The notes under the pieces: generated by a model
The model's database searches: none
What the model was told of the DNA's origin: nothing
The model's input: only the letters and a program-made list of their open reading frames with translations
Position numbers and translations under genes: made by a program
In this document: positions 28,630 to 36,993 of the stretch, piece by piece
Numbering within the stretch: position 1 is the first letter of the stretch
How the letters are laid out: every line of letters starts with the position of its first letter
DNA from: Lachnospiraceae bacterium
GTDB taxonomy: Bacteria; Bacillota; Clostridia; Lachnospirales; Lachnospiraceae
Direction: 5' to 3'
DNA length: 64,000 nucleotides
Assembly: GCA_024399135.1 (NCBI GenBank)
Contig: JAKSHY010000009.1
Coordinates: 1 to 64,000, forward strand

Positions 28630-29974
28630 AACGTACCTCCAGTACTCTTTTCGTATTCTTACTTACTTTATAATATTCACTGATTCTTCCGCCTATAATC
28701 CACATTATATGGCTGCCATCTGCTAATAACAGAATAGAATCGCGCTTGTCCTTAGGAATTTTTTCATTAATCATGTATTCCTTAAGGCTCTTTTTTTGCA
28801 TTTCTTTATTAATAATAATGTAATCTCCAGGCTGTCTTGTCCTAAGAACTACAGCAGAAGATATTTTATCATAATCGAACCATTTAGTATAGTTATCCTG
28901 TGGTATGGAATGAGGATTAAAATCCTCCAAAATCTCCATAGAAATATTGTTTTCTTCAATGGTATTTTCTTTATTATTTTCTATATCTTTGTCTAAAATA
29001 AAAAGTTTTCCGTATTCTTTTCTTACATGTATTCCATATATTAATGTAATCCATTTCGTGCCATCTGACTCAAGAAGTCTCATAATAGCATTTACATGCT
29101 CATTGGTTATATCCTTCTTTTTCTTTCCTATGAAGCAAACAGCATCATATATAACTCTGGATCTTATGTACATATGCTCTTCAAGAAGCTTCTCTATATC
29201 AAGAACCAGCATTCCTTCTTCTTTATTAATAGTGCATCTTATGGCTGCATCCATGGTACTCTTAAAAATATAATCCTCAGCTAAAAGAACCTGATCTGCC
29301 ACCCTGTTCATGTTCTCAATTACCTGACTTTGAACATTTTCCTTGACGTAATCCAAAACATTATGACGTATTTTGTTTCTGGTGTAATCATCATGAAGAT
29401 TCGTTTCATCTGTAACAAATGACAAACCTTCTTTTTTAAGAAAACCTTCTATTTCATCTCTTGTTACTAAAAGAAGAGGCCTTATAATGTTATTGCTTAC
29501 TGGCTGTATTCCTGATAAGCCTTTAAGGCCTGATCCTCTAAATTCATTAAAAAGCATCGTTTCAGCTCTGTCATTAGCATTATGTGCAACAGCAATTACA
29601 CCTCTGCTATTTCCAAGAACCTTATTAAATGCATCATATCTTACTATTCTTCCAGCTTCTTCTTCACTAAGCTTATTATTTTTTGACAGTTCCCTAACAT
29701 CTGCCTCCACCAGATGAAAGTCTATCTTCATGTCAAACCTTCTGCTAAATTCCTCACACAAGTTTTTAACGAAAGAAGCATCCTCTGAAGCTTCCTTTCT
29801 GATCATATGATTAACATGAACAACTCTTAGCTCTTTTCCTTCTTTTTTTAGAATTTCGCATAACAAAAAAAGGAGGCATACAGAATCTGCGCCTCCTGAT
29901 ACTCCTGCAACAACTACATCTACATCCTGTAGCATGTTATATTCATTAATATAATTATTTACTTTGATTCTCAT
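28613..29974 (-). CDS. tilS: tRNA(Ile)-lysidine synthetase
   Basis: Modifies C34 of tRNA-Ile(CAU) to lysidine, so that it reads AUA. 453 aa: N-terminal PP-loop ATP pyrophosphatase with VSGGADSVCLL, RYDAFNKV, AHNANDRAETMLFNEFRGSGLKGLSGI, then the TilS C-terminal substrate-binding domain ending in WIIGGRISEYYKV. It overlaps divIC by 20 bases upstream and hpt by 17 bases downstream. Essential in most bacteria. Confidence 0.95.
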   Translation of the reverse strand: MRIKVNNYINEYNMLQDVDVVVAGVSGGADSVCLLFLLCEILKKEGKELRVVHVNHMIRKEASEDASFVKNLCEEFSRRFDMKIDFHLVEADVRELSKNNKLSEEEAGRIVRYDAFNKVLGNSRGVIAVAHNANDRAETMLFNEFRGSGLKGLSGIQPVSNNIIRPLLLVTRDEIEGFLKKEGLSFVTDETNLHDDYTRNKIRHNVLDYVKENVQSQVIENMNRVADQVLLAEDYIFKSTMDAAIRCTINKEEGMLVLDIEKLLEEHMYIRSRVIYDAVCFIGKKKKDITNEHVNAIMRLLESDGTKWITLIYGIHVRKEYGKLFILDKDIENNKENTIEENNISMEILEDFNPHSIPQDNYTKWFDYDKISSAVVLRTRQPGDYIIINKEMQKKSLKEYMINEKIPKDKRDSILLLADGSHIMWIIGGRISEYYKVSKNTKRVLEVRYGRED

Positions 29975-30263
29975 CTCTAAATAATATTTCGCCTTCGTAC
30001 ACTAAACCAAGCTTATTTCTGGCAACTTCCTCAACATAAGCTTTCGTCTTCGTATATGTTTCATATTCGGCAATCTGGATTGCTCGCTCTTCTTCGGCAG
30101 CGATCTCCTTATCAAGCTGCTCCTCTTTAGCAATATAGTCACTGTACCTTTGATTGAGTTCAGTACTTTTAATAAATACTACAACTACAAGCATAAGTAC
30201 AACGAAACCAATTAGAAACATTGCTGTTCTATTCTGTTTTTTCTTACTTGCTCTAGGTAACAT
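29955..30263 (-). CDS. divIC: Septum formation initiator (DivIC/FtsB family)
   Basis: 102 aa bitopic membrane protein: short basic cytoplasmic tail, one helix (~15-35), then an extracytoplasmic coiled coil and a C-terminal KLGLVYEGEILFRD segment typical of DivIC/FtsB. Part of the division complex with FtsL and DivIB. It is the first gene of divIC-tilS-hpt-ftsH and its ATG lies 6 bases after a -10 box, so the mRNA should be leaderless. Confidence 0.88.
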   Translation of the reverse strand: MLPRASKKKQNRTAMFLIGFVVLMLVVVVFIKSTELNQRYSDYIAKEEQLDKEIAAEEERAIQIAEYETYTKTKAYVEEVARNKLGLVYEGEILFRDENQSK

Positions 30264-30269
30264 AACAAC

Positions 30270-30298
30270 ATTTTAACCAATATTATGAAAACCGTCAA
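30270..30298 (-). promoter_or_regulatory. divIC operon promoter, predicted leaderless
   Basis: Minus strand: TTGACG (30298-30293), 17-bp spacer, TAAAAT (30275-30270). ATG of divIC at 30263 is 6 bases downstream; no ribosome-binding site. Confidence 0.65.
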
Positions 30299-30429
30299 GC
30301 CGAAATTTCCCGTTTTTACGGGCTTTTTCGAGGTTTTATGCGGTTTACATAAGCATACTAAATGTTGTGTTGCTCTAAAATAAATAACACAAGATATTGC
30401 GATATCACCTAAAAAAACATCAAATTATA

Positions 30430-30669
30430 CTATATATATTCGAATAATTCCTTAGCATCTTCTTTCCTGATTGTCTCCTGAACAGAGGTTACCTTTACCT
30501 TTACATCCTTATTTCCGAAGTTTATTTCTATAATGTCACCTTCCTTAACATTAGTTCCTGCCTTAGCAACATTACCATTAATCATGACACGTCCTGCGTC
30601 ACATGCCTCATTAGCAACAGTTCTTCTTTTAATTAATCTTGACACCTTGAGATATTTATCAAGTCTCAT
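30430..30669 (-). CDS. rqcP: S4-domain RNA-binding protein RqcP (YabO family)
   Basis: 79 aa, essentially one S4 domain: MRLDKYLKVSRLIKRRTVANEACDAG-type start and INGNVAKAGTNVKEGD. It matches RqcP/YabO, which stabilises the 50S-peptidyl-tRNA complex for alanine tailing by RqcH in ribosome quality control (established in Bacillus). In Bacillus yabO is followed by yabP, yabQ and divIC; here yabP and yabQ are absent and a 166-base gap leads to divIC. ATG with GAAGGTG site. Confidence 0.9.
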   Translation of the reverse strand: MRLDKYLKVSRLIKRRTVANEACDAGRVMINGNVAKAGTNVKEGDIIEINFGNKDVKVKVTSVQETIRKEDAKELFEYI

Positions 30670-30690
30670 ATATACACCTTCTTTCGAAAT

Positions 30691-30709
30691 AAAAGGGTTC
30701 TTCCCTTTT
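30691..30709 (-). terminator. Second hairpin between hup and rqcP
   Basis: AAAAGGG (minus strand) pairs with CCCTTTT over a 5-base loop, followed by TATTTCG. It lies in the rqcP leader 22 bases before the start codon and may be an attenuator or a back-up terminator. Confidence 0.35.
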
Positions 30710-30716
30710 TAACAAA

Positions 30717-30750
30717 GAAAAAACCTGCTTCCATTAAAGAAGCAGGTTTA
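30717..30750 (-). terminator. Intrinsic terminator of hup
   Basis: Minus strand: AAACCTGCTTC stem, 7-base loop, GAAGCAGGTTTTTTC. Perfect stem followed by six T residues, 24 bases past the hup stop codon. Confidence 0.85.
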
Positions 30751-30773
30751 AATCCTAAAATCTTAACTACAAA

Positions 30774-31046
30774 CTAGTTTAAAAGATCCTTGAAAGCCTT
30801 ACCAGCCTTGAACTTAGGAGCCTTAGAAGCCTTAATCTTCATTGTAGCACCTGTCTGAGGATTTCTACCCTCACGAGCTGATCTCTTAGCAACTTCGAAT
30901 GTACCAAATCCAACTAACTGAACTTTGTCACCCTTCTTTAATGTCTTCTGTACTGTCTCGATGAAAGCCTTTAAAGCTGCCTCAGAATCCTTCTTAGAAA
31001 GACCAGCCTGCTTAGCGATAGCTTCAACTAATTCTGTCTTGTTCAT
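30774..31046 (-). CDS. hup: HU-family DNA-binding protein
   Basis: 90 aa, the standard HU length. Contains [19 protein letters not shown]-type helices, [21 protein letters not shown] (the DNA-binding arm) and the C-terminal [14 protein letters not shown] histone-like protein that bends DNA and compacts the nucleoid. ATG with TAGGAGGAG. It has a strong promoter and its own terminator. Confidence 0.97.
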   Translation of the reverse strand: MNKTELVEAIAKQAGLSKKDSEAALKAFIETVQKTLKKGDKVQLVGFGTFEVAKRSAREGRNPQTGATMKIKASKAPKFKAGKAFKDLLN

Positions 31047-31108
31047 TTTGAACTCCTCCTAATATATACATATTTTCCTCAACGTTTCTTTCAAAACGCC
31101 TATAAATA

Positions 31109-31137
31109 TATATATCTTTTTTAGCCCTAAAAGTCAA
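31109..31137 (-). promoter_or_regulatory. hup promoter
   Basis: Minus strand: TTGACT (31137-31132), 17-bp spacer, TATATA (31114-31109), with a ~55-base leader carrying a perfect ribosome-binding site. Confidence 0.65.
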
Positions 31138-31141
31138 GGAA

Positions 31142-31188
31142 AAAGCCCCATTTTTTCTTGATTTTTCAAGGGTTTTGGGGCTTTTTTC
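31142..31188 (-). terminator. Terminator of the PEGA lipoprotein / proS operon
   Basis: GCCCC (31182-31178 on minus) pairs with GGGGC across an arm that itself contains the inverted repeat CTTGA/TCAAG, followed by TTTTTCC. Works on the minus strand, 22 bases after the lipoprotein stop codon; T-runs on both sides suggest bidirectional action. Confidence 0.75.
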
Positions 31189-31209
31189 ATGTTCATATTT
31201 TACGTAAAC

Positions 31210-32613
31210 CTAATTCAGTGAATTTCCACTTAAACTATTACCACTTACAGTACTGGTTTGCTCCTTGTTAAGACTATTCTGACTTAATGTATTTCCACTT
31301 AAACTGCTGCTTGGAACTAATGAATTAGAACTCAAACTTGATTCTGGTATTAGATCACTAAATGAAAATGTCTGATCCTTTCCATCATCATACATAACTA
31401 CCGTGTAACTCTTAGTCTCATATCCTGGCTTGTACAGAGTTAATGTATGAGTTCCAGATGTCTTCTGGTAAGAAGCTGGTGTAATACCCTTATAGATATT
31501 GTCTTCATATAATTCCGCACCAACAGGAGCTTCTACTGTGACTGTCGCATACAGGTTCTTATTTAGTGTGTTCGAAGAAAGAACACTTCCTGTATTATAT
31601 TTTCCATCTGTTAAATCAAGCTCTACCGTCTGATTTATTCCTGTTACATTGAAATATTCTGATACTGTTGGATATCCACTCGCACTTGCTGTTATTTCAT
31701 GCGTACCAACAGGTAATTTAATTGGATGTGCCAGATTAATATAGCTTCCATCTACATATACAGCTGATGTATTAGGAATAACTCTGAAGGATACTATTCC
31801 CTTTTCAGGAATCTGCGATTCTATATCACCCAGATCAAGAGTAGTAACTTCATTTCTTGCTATCGTGATAGTTCTTGTTTCATCTATTCCGGTATTAGTA
31901 AGATGAACCGTATAATCTCCCTCTGGAACCGTGAAGAGCATATCATTTAAAACTTCAGAAATTACATTCTGTCCAATTTCTATCCATCCACCAACCAGGG
32001 CATCTTCATTTTCAAGCTTTAAATATCCATGACCCTGATCAACTCGTATGCTTAGAATGCTGCTGCCTTCACCCTGAATAGTAATATTATCATGAAGTAT
32101 AAGCTGATCTTTTGTTATTATCTGACCTGCTGAAAATACCACAACATCATTACTTATCTTAAAGGTTTCATCACCTATATGAAAATTCTCACCATTATCA
32201 GATATCGAATACTTGGTTATATCAGAATATTCAAAAGCAGATGGATCCTTTACTATAGCACCAACCTTCGAAAGGGGACTACTGTAAGCAATGTTTACTA
32301 TATCACCACATTGAAGCTGACTAATGGACAGAGGATTCTGATACCTGTCGTTAATAACAGTAGTGCCATCATAGCTAAGCTCAACTATTTCTCCTGTTCC
32401 TATCTCAACGAAATCAATCAGCTGCTGAACAGGATCATAACCTCTGAAAATTAAATGTGCACTTGAAACGTATATATTTTCGTTAGCACCATCAATATTT
32501 TCGAACTGACTGTTAAAAGTTGAATCGTGTGCTAATCCTCTATATCCACAGCCTGTCAGGGCCAAACATATACACATGATAATTGCTAGGGATTTTCTAA
32601 TATCTTTTTTCAT
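31210..32613 (-). CDS. PEGA-domain lipoprotein with Asn-Ser-Leu repeat tail
   Basis: 467 aa. Lipoprotein signal with lipobox LALTGC (~20-23). A large extracytoplasmic region follows, with two PEGA-like carbohydrate/surface modules: IPEKGIVSFRVIPNTSAVYVDG and VEAPVGAELYEDNIYKGITPAS, each ended by a GTHxxT(L/A) strand. The last ~45 residues are low complexity, with SSNSL, SGNTL, SQNSL and SGNSL units. PEGA domains are associated with surface proteins; no enzymatic residues were recognised. The gene overlaps cca by 4 bases (ATGA) and is the last gene before the terminator at 31142, in an operon with phosphorelay genes. Confidence 0.85.
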   Translation of the reverse strand: MKKDIRKSLAIIMCICLALTGCGYRGLAHDSTFNSQFENIDGANENIYVSSAHLIFRGYDPVQQLIDFVEIGTGEIVELSYDGTTVINDRYQNPLSISQLQCGDIVNIAYSSPLSKVGAIVKDPSAFEYSDITKYSISDNGENFHIGDETFKISNDVVVFSAGQIITKDQLILHDNITIQGEGSSILSIRVDQGHGYLKLENEDALVGGWIEIGQNVISEVLNDMLFTVPEGDYTVHLTNTGIDETRTITIARNEVTTLDLGDIESQIPEKGIVSFRVIPNTSAVYVDGSYINLAHPIKLPVGTHEITASASGYPTVSEYFNVTGINQTVELDLTDGKYNTGSVLSSNTLNKNLYATVTVEAPVGAELYEDNIYKGITPASYQKTSGTHTLTLYKPGYETKSYTVVMYDDGKDQTFSFSDLIPESSLSSNSLVPSSSLSGNTLSQNSLNKEQTSTVSGNSLSGNSLN

Positions 32614-33944
32614 CTTAGGTCCTCCATAGCTAATTTTATCAAAGTATCCTGATTATTTAAAGAAGGGTCATCAATAACCTTATCAAGAAGTCTTTTAAGT
32701 TCTTCTCCAAGTCCGGGACCTGCCTTATATCCTATTTTAATTAAATCCTGACCTTTAATTTTAAGCTCTTTTAAATTCGTGCACTGATTGTTCTCACATA
32801 TTTTGGTATAAAGGCTCCACAAAGTAGCGAGTCTTTGCAGCTTTTCATGTCTTTTATAATCACTTTGAGCCATAACATCAGCCTTTTTTACCATTAATAG
32901 CAGTGGGAATATTATTTCTCCAACCTCATTCATGGCTCTTCTTACAGCCTTCTCATTAGGTTCTATAAGCTTATCATGAAATCCTACAAGCTTGGATACA
33001 CAGTTTATAGTGTCATTATCGAATTTGAGTCTTCTAAGTATATCCTTTGTCATCTCAAAAGACACTTCAGGATGAGAATGAAAATGATCAAATCCCTTCT
33101 CATCTTTAGTTCTTACCTTTGGTTTCCCTATGTCATGAAACAGCATGGCAAGCCTTAACATCTTGTCCTTTTCTATTTCTTCCATAGACTTAATAGTATG
33201 CTCGCCAACACTATATATATGATGTGGGTGGTTTTGAGGAGTTTCCATCATAGCATCGAACTCTGGAAGTATTACCTTCGTAATACCAGTTTCATACATT
33301 ACTCGCATGTTTTCAGGGTGATCAGAGCATACTAATTTAACAAGCTCCACCTGTATTCTTTCTTCACTTATTTTACTAAGATTACCTGACAGCTCCTTCA
33401 TTGCCGTTTTCGTATCTTCATCTATTTCATAACCAAGCTGTGATGAGAATCTGACTGCTCTCATTATTCTAAGTGCATCCTCACTAAACCTTTCATAGGG
33501 TACACCTACACATCTTATAAGCTTCCTTTTAATATCATCCTGTCCACCGAATGGATCTACTAATCCATCCTTAGCATTATATGCCATGGCATTAATAGTG
33601 AAATCTCGCCTTAATAGATCTTCCCTTAAGGATTTAGTATAGCTCACACTTGATGGATGTCTTGCATCTTCATATTTTCCATCTATTCTATAGGTTGTGA
33701 CTTCATAACCTACACCCTTTAACATTACTGTCACAGTACCATGTTCAATGCCTGTATCTATGGTTTTTTTAAAAATCGTCTTAATCTCTTCAGGGGTTGC
33801 AGAGGTTGTAATATCATAATCCTCTGGTATTCTTCCAAGAATCGCATCACGAATACAGCCGCCTACAGCAAATGCTTCGTAGCCGGCCTTAGTAATCATA
33901 TCAATTATGAAATTAACATCGCTTGGCAAAGATATCTTTATCAA
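32610..33944 (-). CDS. cca: tRNA nucleotidyltransferase (CCA-adding), with HD domain
   Basis: 444 aa. Adds or repairs the 3' CCA of tRNA. N-terminal class II nucleotidyltransferase with VGGCIRDAILGRIPEDYDITT (metal Asp pair in DYD), RRDFTINAMAYN and RMMRAVRFSSQLGYEID-type RNA-binding helix; then an HD domain with MLFHDIGKP. It starts at TTG with AGGAG about 8 bases upstream; no ATG lies near enough. Its start overlaps the histidine-kinase stop (TTGA) and its stop overlaps the PEGA gene start, so these genes are translationally coupled. Confidence 0.95.
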   Translation of the reverse strand: MIKISLPSDVNFIIDMITKAGYEAFAVGGCIRDAILGRIPEDYDITTSATPEEIKTIFKKTIDTGIEHGTVTVMLKGVGYEVTTYRIDGKYEDARHPSSVSYTKSLREDLLRRDFTINAMAYNAKDGLVDPFGGQDDIKRKLIRCVGVPYERFSEDALRIMRAVRFSSQLGYEIDEDTKTAMKELSGNLSKISEERIQVELVKLVCSDHPENMRVMYETGITKVILPEFDAMMETPQNHPHHIYSVGEHTIKSMEEIEKDKMLRLAMLFHDIGKPKVRTKDEKGFDHFHSHPEVSFEMTKDILRRLKFDNDTINCVSKLVGFHDKLIEPNEKAVRRAMNEVGEIIFPLLLMVKKADVMAQSDYKRHEKLQRLATLWSLYTKICENNQCTNLKELKIKGQDLIKIGYKAGPGLGEELKRLLDKVIDDPSLNNQDTLIKLAMEDLR

Positions 33945-36157
33945 GTGAGTTCTCCTAACTGCTTCCTTAATGCGTCAATATCCATATCATTCATGGATTT
34001 TTTAAGTTTATCAAATATGGCCTTAGTCTTAGGACCCTTCTCCATTTTTTCGACTTTTTCAAGTATATCGAATATTTCAGCGAAACTATATTCCTCTATC
34101 AAAGAAATAATCTTAATGCATACCTGTCTTATTTCTTCTTTAGTCCACTCTTCACCACTTCCGGATGCCTTCGCTACCTCTTCTGAATCATCTATTCCAA
34201 GAACATGTTTCTTTACTCTGTCTATGAAGCCCTGATACTCCGTAATAAGAGTTTCAACATTATCGTCTATATACTGATGATCCTGATTCTTTCCAGCGTT
34301 TTCATGATCGCGCGCCATATCAGCAATAAAAGCTGCACCCATTGATGCTACACTCGTCTTTAATGCATGAACCTCTATTGTATACCTGTCATAATCACCT
34401 GTTGACTGCGACTCTCTTAATTTCGAAATCTTGTTTGGAGCATGATTAGTTGCTATTTCACATATTGCTCTGTAGTCATCCAGCGAACCACCACAATCTT
34501 TTATCTTTCTTTCCAATATTTCTTCAGAAACAAGAAGGTTAGCTGCTATTTTACTAATGTCTTCCTTCTCATCCTTCTTAACTTCCTTAGGTACTTCTAC
34601 TTGTGCCTTAGACTCTTCTATAACTATATCATCAGAAGGATCCTCACCTTCAATAACTATATGATCCTGAGGAACTATTTTACGGAATAATGCTTCAAGC
34701 CTGTGTATCTCTAATGGCTTACAAAGATATTCGTCGAATCCTTCGTTAATTAGACGATCTCGCACACCTGCCATGGCATCTGCAGTAAGAACAATAATCT
34801 TACATTCTTTTTCGTAGTAATCACTTATTTTTCTTATCTGTCTCATAGCCTGGATACCATCTACTTCTGGCATCATCTGGTCCATGAATATGATATCGTA
34901 TTTAGTAGCCATGCACATATTTATTGCTTGTGCACCACCTGAAGCTTTGTCTGCTGATAACCCATATGACTTAACTAATCCATCTGCCACTGTCAGGTTA
35001 ATTGGATTGTCATCAGCTACCAGTACCTTATAATCACGAATTGTGAATTTTTCGTTATTTTTGTTTTTTCTTGCATTAACGATACTCATATCAACTGGAG
35101 AATCGTCAACTATCTTCTGATTTACTGTAACTATGAAGGATGAGCCAACACCATATTCAGACTTGACCTCTATTGTTCCTCCCATAAGATCAATATATCC
35201 TTTAGCTATTGCAAGACCCAATCCTCTTCCTTCGACAGAATAATTATTATTAATGTCGAATCTGGCGAATGAATCAAAAATTCTCTCCATATCCTCTTTT
35301 TTAATACCAATACCAGTATCCTTTATCTCAAATTGGAGAGTTACCATTCCGCCTTTCTTTTCTAATACACGAATAAAGAAATCAATCTTTCCTTCCTTCG
35401 TGAATTTAATGGCATTATTGAGAATATTGATTAATACACCTCTTAATCGAATCTTATCACCATTAAGATTACTAGGTATATTGTTATCAAGATGCATTTC
35501 GAATTTTAAATTCTTTCGAGAAGCTAAAAGAGAATATGTAGCTTCTATATCTCTTATTACATACGAAATGAAATAATTCGAAAGAACCAGCTCCATCTTG
35601 CCAGCCTCTATCTTCGAAAGATCTAAAACGTCATTAATTATAGCTAAAAGACTGTATGAAGAATCCTTAATCAGATCTATCTGTTCTTTGTTTTCTTTTG
35701 ATATATCATTCTTGAGCATAATCTCAGACGAACCAATTATGGCATGGATTGGAGTTCTGATTTCATGCGACATATTAGCAAAGAATGCTGCTTTAAAGCT
35801 ATTCGCACGCTCAAGCTTTTCTGTTAATTCCTTAACCTCTTTTGCTACCATTGACTCACCAAGAATATCTTCAAGGGTTGCTATGGTTCCTTTAAGACCA
35901 GATTCTTCATTCAGCTTGTCATATTTGGCACGATATATCTTTCCATTATAATTAATCTCTTTTGGATTATGAGAGACTATATCTATAGGACCAAATAATC
36001 CCTCCTCCATTATTGCTTTTCCGAGACTGTTTGAATAAATCACATTTCCGTTTTCATCAACAGCAATTAAACCCTCTATTATATTATTTAAAAGAAGGTC
36101 CTTTACTGTATTGGCCGCGTTATTCTTTTTTGCTTCTTCGTTTTTGAAAATTTTCAT
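33941..36157 (-). CDS. Cytoplasmic hybrid histidine kinase with REC and Hpt domains
   Basis: 738 aa with no membrane segment. Order: PAS-like (~15-95), HisKA with NMSHEIRTPIHAIIGSSEIM (His about residue 130), HATPase_c with NILNNAIKFTKEG and GRGLGLAIA, a REC domain with VLVADDNPIN and MDQMMPEVDG, then an Hpt domain with VHALKTSVASMG (phospho-His). This is a full phosphorelay in one chain. The gene lies 33 bases behind the dual-receiver protein gene and is coupled to cca. No DNA-binding protein is encoded nearby, so output is unclear. Signal unknown; probably cytoplasmic. Confidence 0.93.
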   Translation of the reverse strand: MKIFKNEEAKKNNAANTVKDLLLNNIIEGLIAVDENGNVIYSNSLGKAIMEEGLFGPIDIVSHNPKEINYNGKIYRAKYDKLNEESGLKGTIATLEDILGESMVAKEVKELTEKLERANSFKAAFFANMSHEIRTPIHAIIGSSEIMLKNDISKENKEQIDLIKDSSYSLLAIINDVLDLSKIEAGKMELVLSNYFISYVIRDIEATYSLLASRKNLKFEMHLDNNIPSNLNGDKIRLRGVLINILNNAIKFTKEGKIDFFIRVLEKKGGMVTLQFEIKDTGIGIKKEDMERIFDSFARFDINNNYSVEGRGLGLAIAKGYIDLMGGTIEVKSEYGVGSSFIVTVNQKIVDDSPVDMSIVNARKNKNNEKFTIRDYKVLVADDNPINLTVADGLVKSYGLSADKASGGAQAINMCMATKYDIIFMDQMMPEVDGIQAMRQIRKISDYYEKECKIIVLTADAMAGVRDRLINEGFDEYLCKPLEIHRLEALFRKIVPQDHIVIEGEDPSDDIVIEESKAQVEVPKEVKKDEKEDISKIAANLLVSEEILERKIKDCGGSLDDYRAICEIATNHAPNKISKLRESQSTGDYDRYTIEVHALKTSVASMGAAFIADMARDHENAGKNQDHQYIDDNVETLITEYQGFIDRVKKHVLGIDDSEEVAKASGSGEEWTKEEIRQVCIKIISLIEEYSFAEIFDILEKVEKMEKGPKTKAIFDKLKKSMNDMDIDALRKQLGELT

Positions 36158-36189
36158 TAATTCTCCAATGATGAAAATGTTGTTATAAT

Positions 36190-36963
36190 CTATTTTTGTT
36201 TATTTCTCAAAACAGAGACAATCGTCCTTGTTATATCCATTTTACTGACAGGCTTTAATAAATAGCTGTCCGGTTGCTTTACTAAATTATCAACCACTAT
36301 ATTTTTGTCCTTAATACCAACCAGCATAATTACAGGTACATTATCTAGGCTGGTCATATTTTTAATATAACCAAGCAGCGTATTTGAACTGTTTAATGGC
36401 ATCTGGTAATCCATTAATATAATATCCGGGGTAAAGGATGAAAGATAATCCATCGCAAGCTTAACGGAATTAATCATGACAACGTTATATGAATCCTTAA
36501 GCATATTACTAAGAATTCTAAGATATGTTACGTCATCATCAATAGCCAATATAGTTTTTCGTGATGAAACGGAGCTTTGACGAACAAGCATCTCATTAAC
36601 CTTCGAAAGAAGCTGATCCTTTACTATAGGTTTTAATAGATAACCGTCCACTCCCACACTGATAGATTCTAAAACTATATTTCTGGAACTTTTTCCTGTA
36701 ACGAAAATTACAGGAATTTTCGCTCCTTCTGGCGTACTTCTTAAAGCCTGTAAGGTCTGGAAACCATCCATTACAGGCATAACTACATCAAGAAGTATCA
36801 AATCTGTACGATATTCATTCACATAGTCAATCGCGAATTGACCATGACTTACCGTTGCAACAATATATGTTGGTTCAAGGTAAAGTCTGTAAATATCTAA
36901 AATTTCCTGATCATCATCAACTATCAATATTCTTTTTTTAGTATTAGAAGATAGTTCTGACAT
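36190..36963 (-). CDS. Tandem two-receiver response regulator, no output domain
   Basis: 257 aa from the ATG at 36963; a TTG eight codons earlier is less likely. Two REC domains and nothing else: REC1 with RILIVDDDQE, LILLDVVMPVMDG and PVIFVTGKSS; REC2 with TILAIDDDVTY, IILMDYQMPLN and KPVSKMD. Both keep the acidic pair, phospho-Asp and Lys. REC2 lacks the usual G after MP. Receiver-only proteins relay phosphate or act through protein contacts. It is encoded directly before the hybrid kinase, which has an Hpt domain that could pass phosphate to it. Confidence 0.9.
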   Translation of the reverse strand: MSELSSNTKKRILIVDDDQEILDIYRLYLEPTYIVATVSHGQFAIDYVNEYRTDLILLDVVMPVMDGFQTLQALRSTPEGAKIPVIFVTGKSSRNIVLESISVGVDGYLLKPIVKDQLLSKVNEMLVRQSSVSSRKTILAIDDDVTYLRILSNMLKDSYNVVMINSVKLAMDYLSSFTPDIILMDYQMPLNSSNTLLGYIKNMTSLDNVPVIMLVGIKDKNIVVDNLVKQPDSYLLKPVSKMDITRTIVSVLRNKQK

Positions 36964-36993
36964 TGTAACCCCACAATTACTTATCAAAAAACT

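Noticed and set aside
30300-30330. CCCGTTTTTACGGG hairpin as the rqcP terminator
   Set aside because: Its T-run faces the plus strand, where no gene ends; on the minus strand A residues follow.
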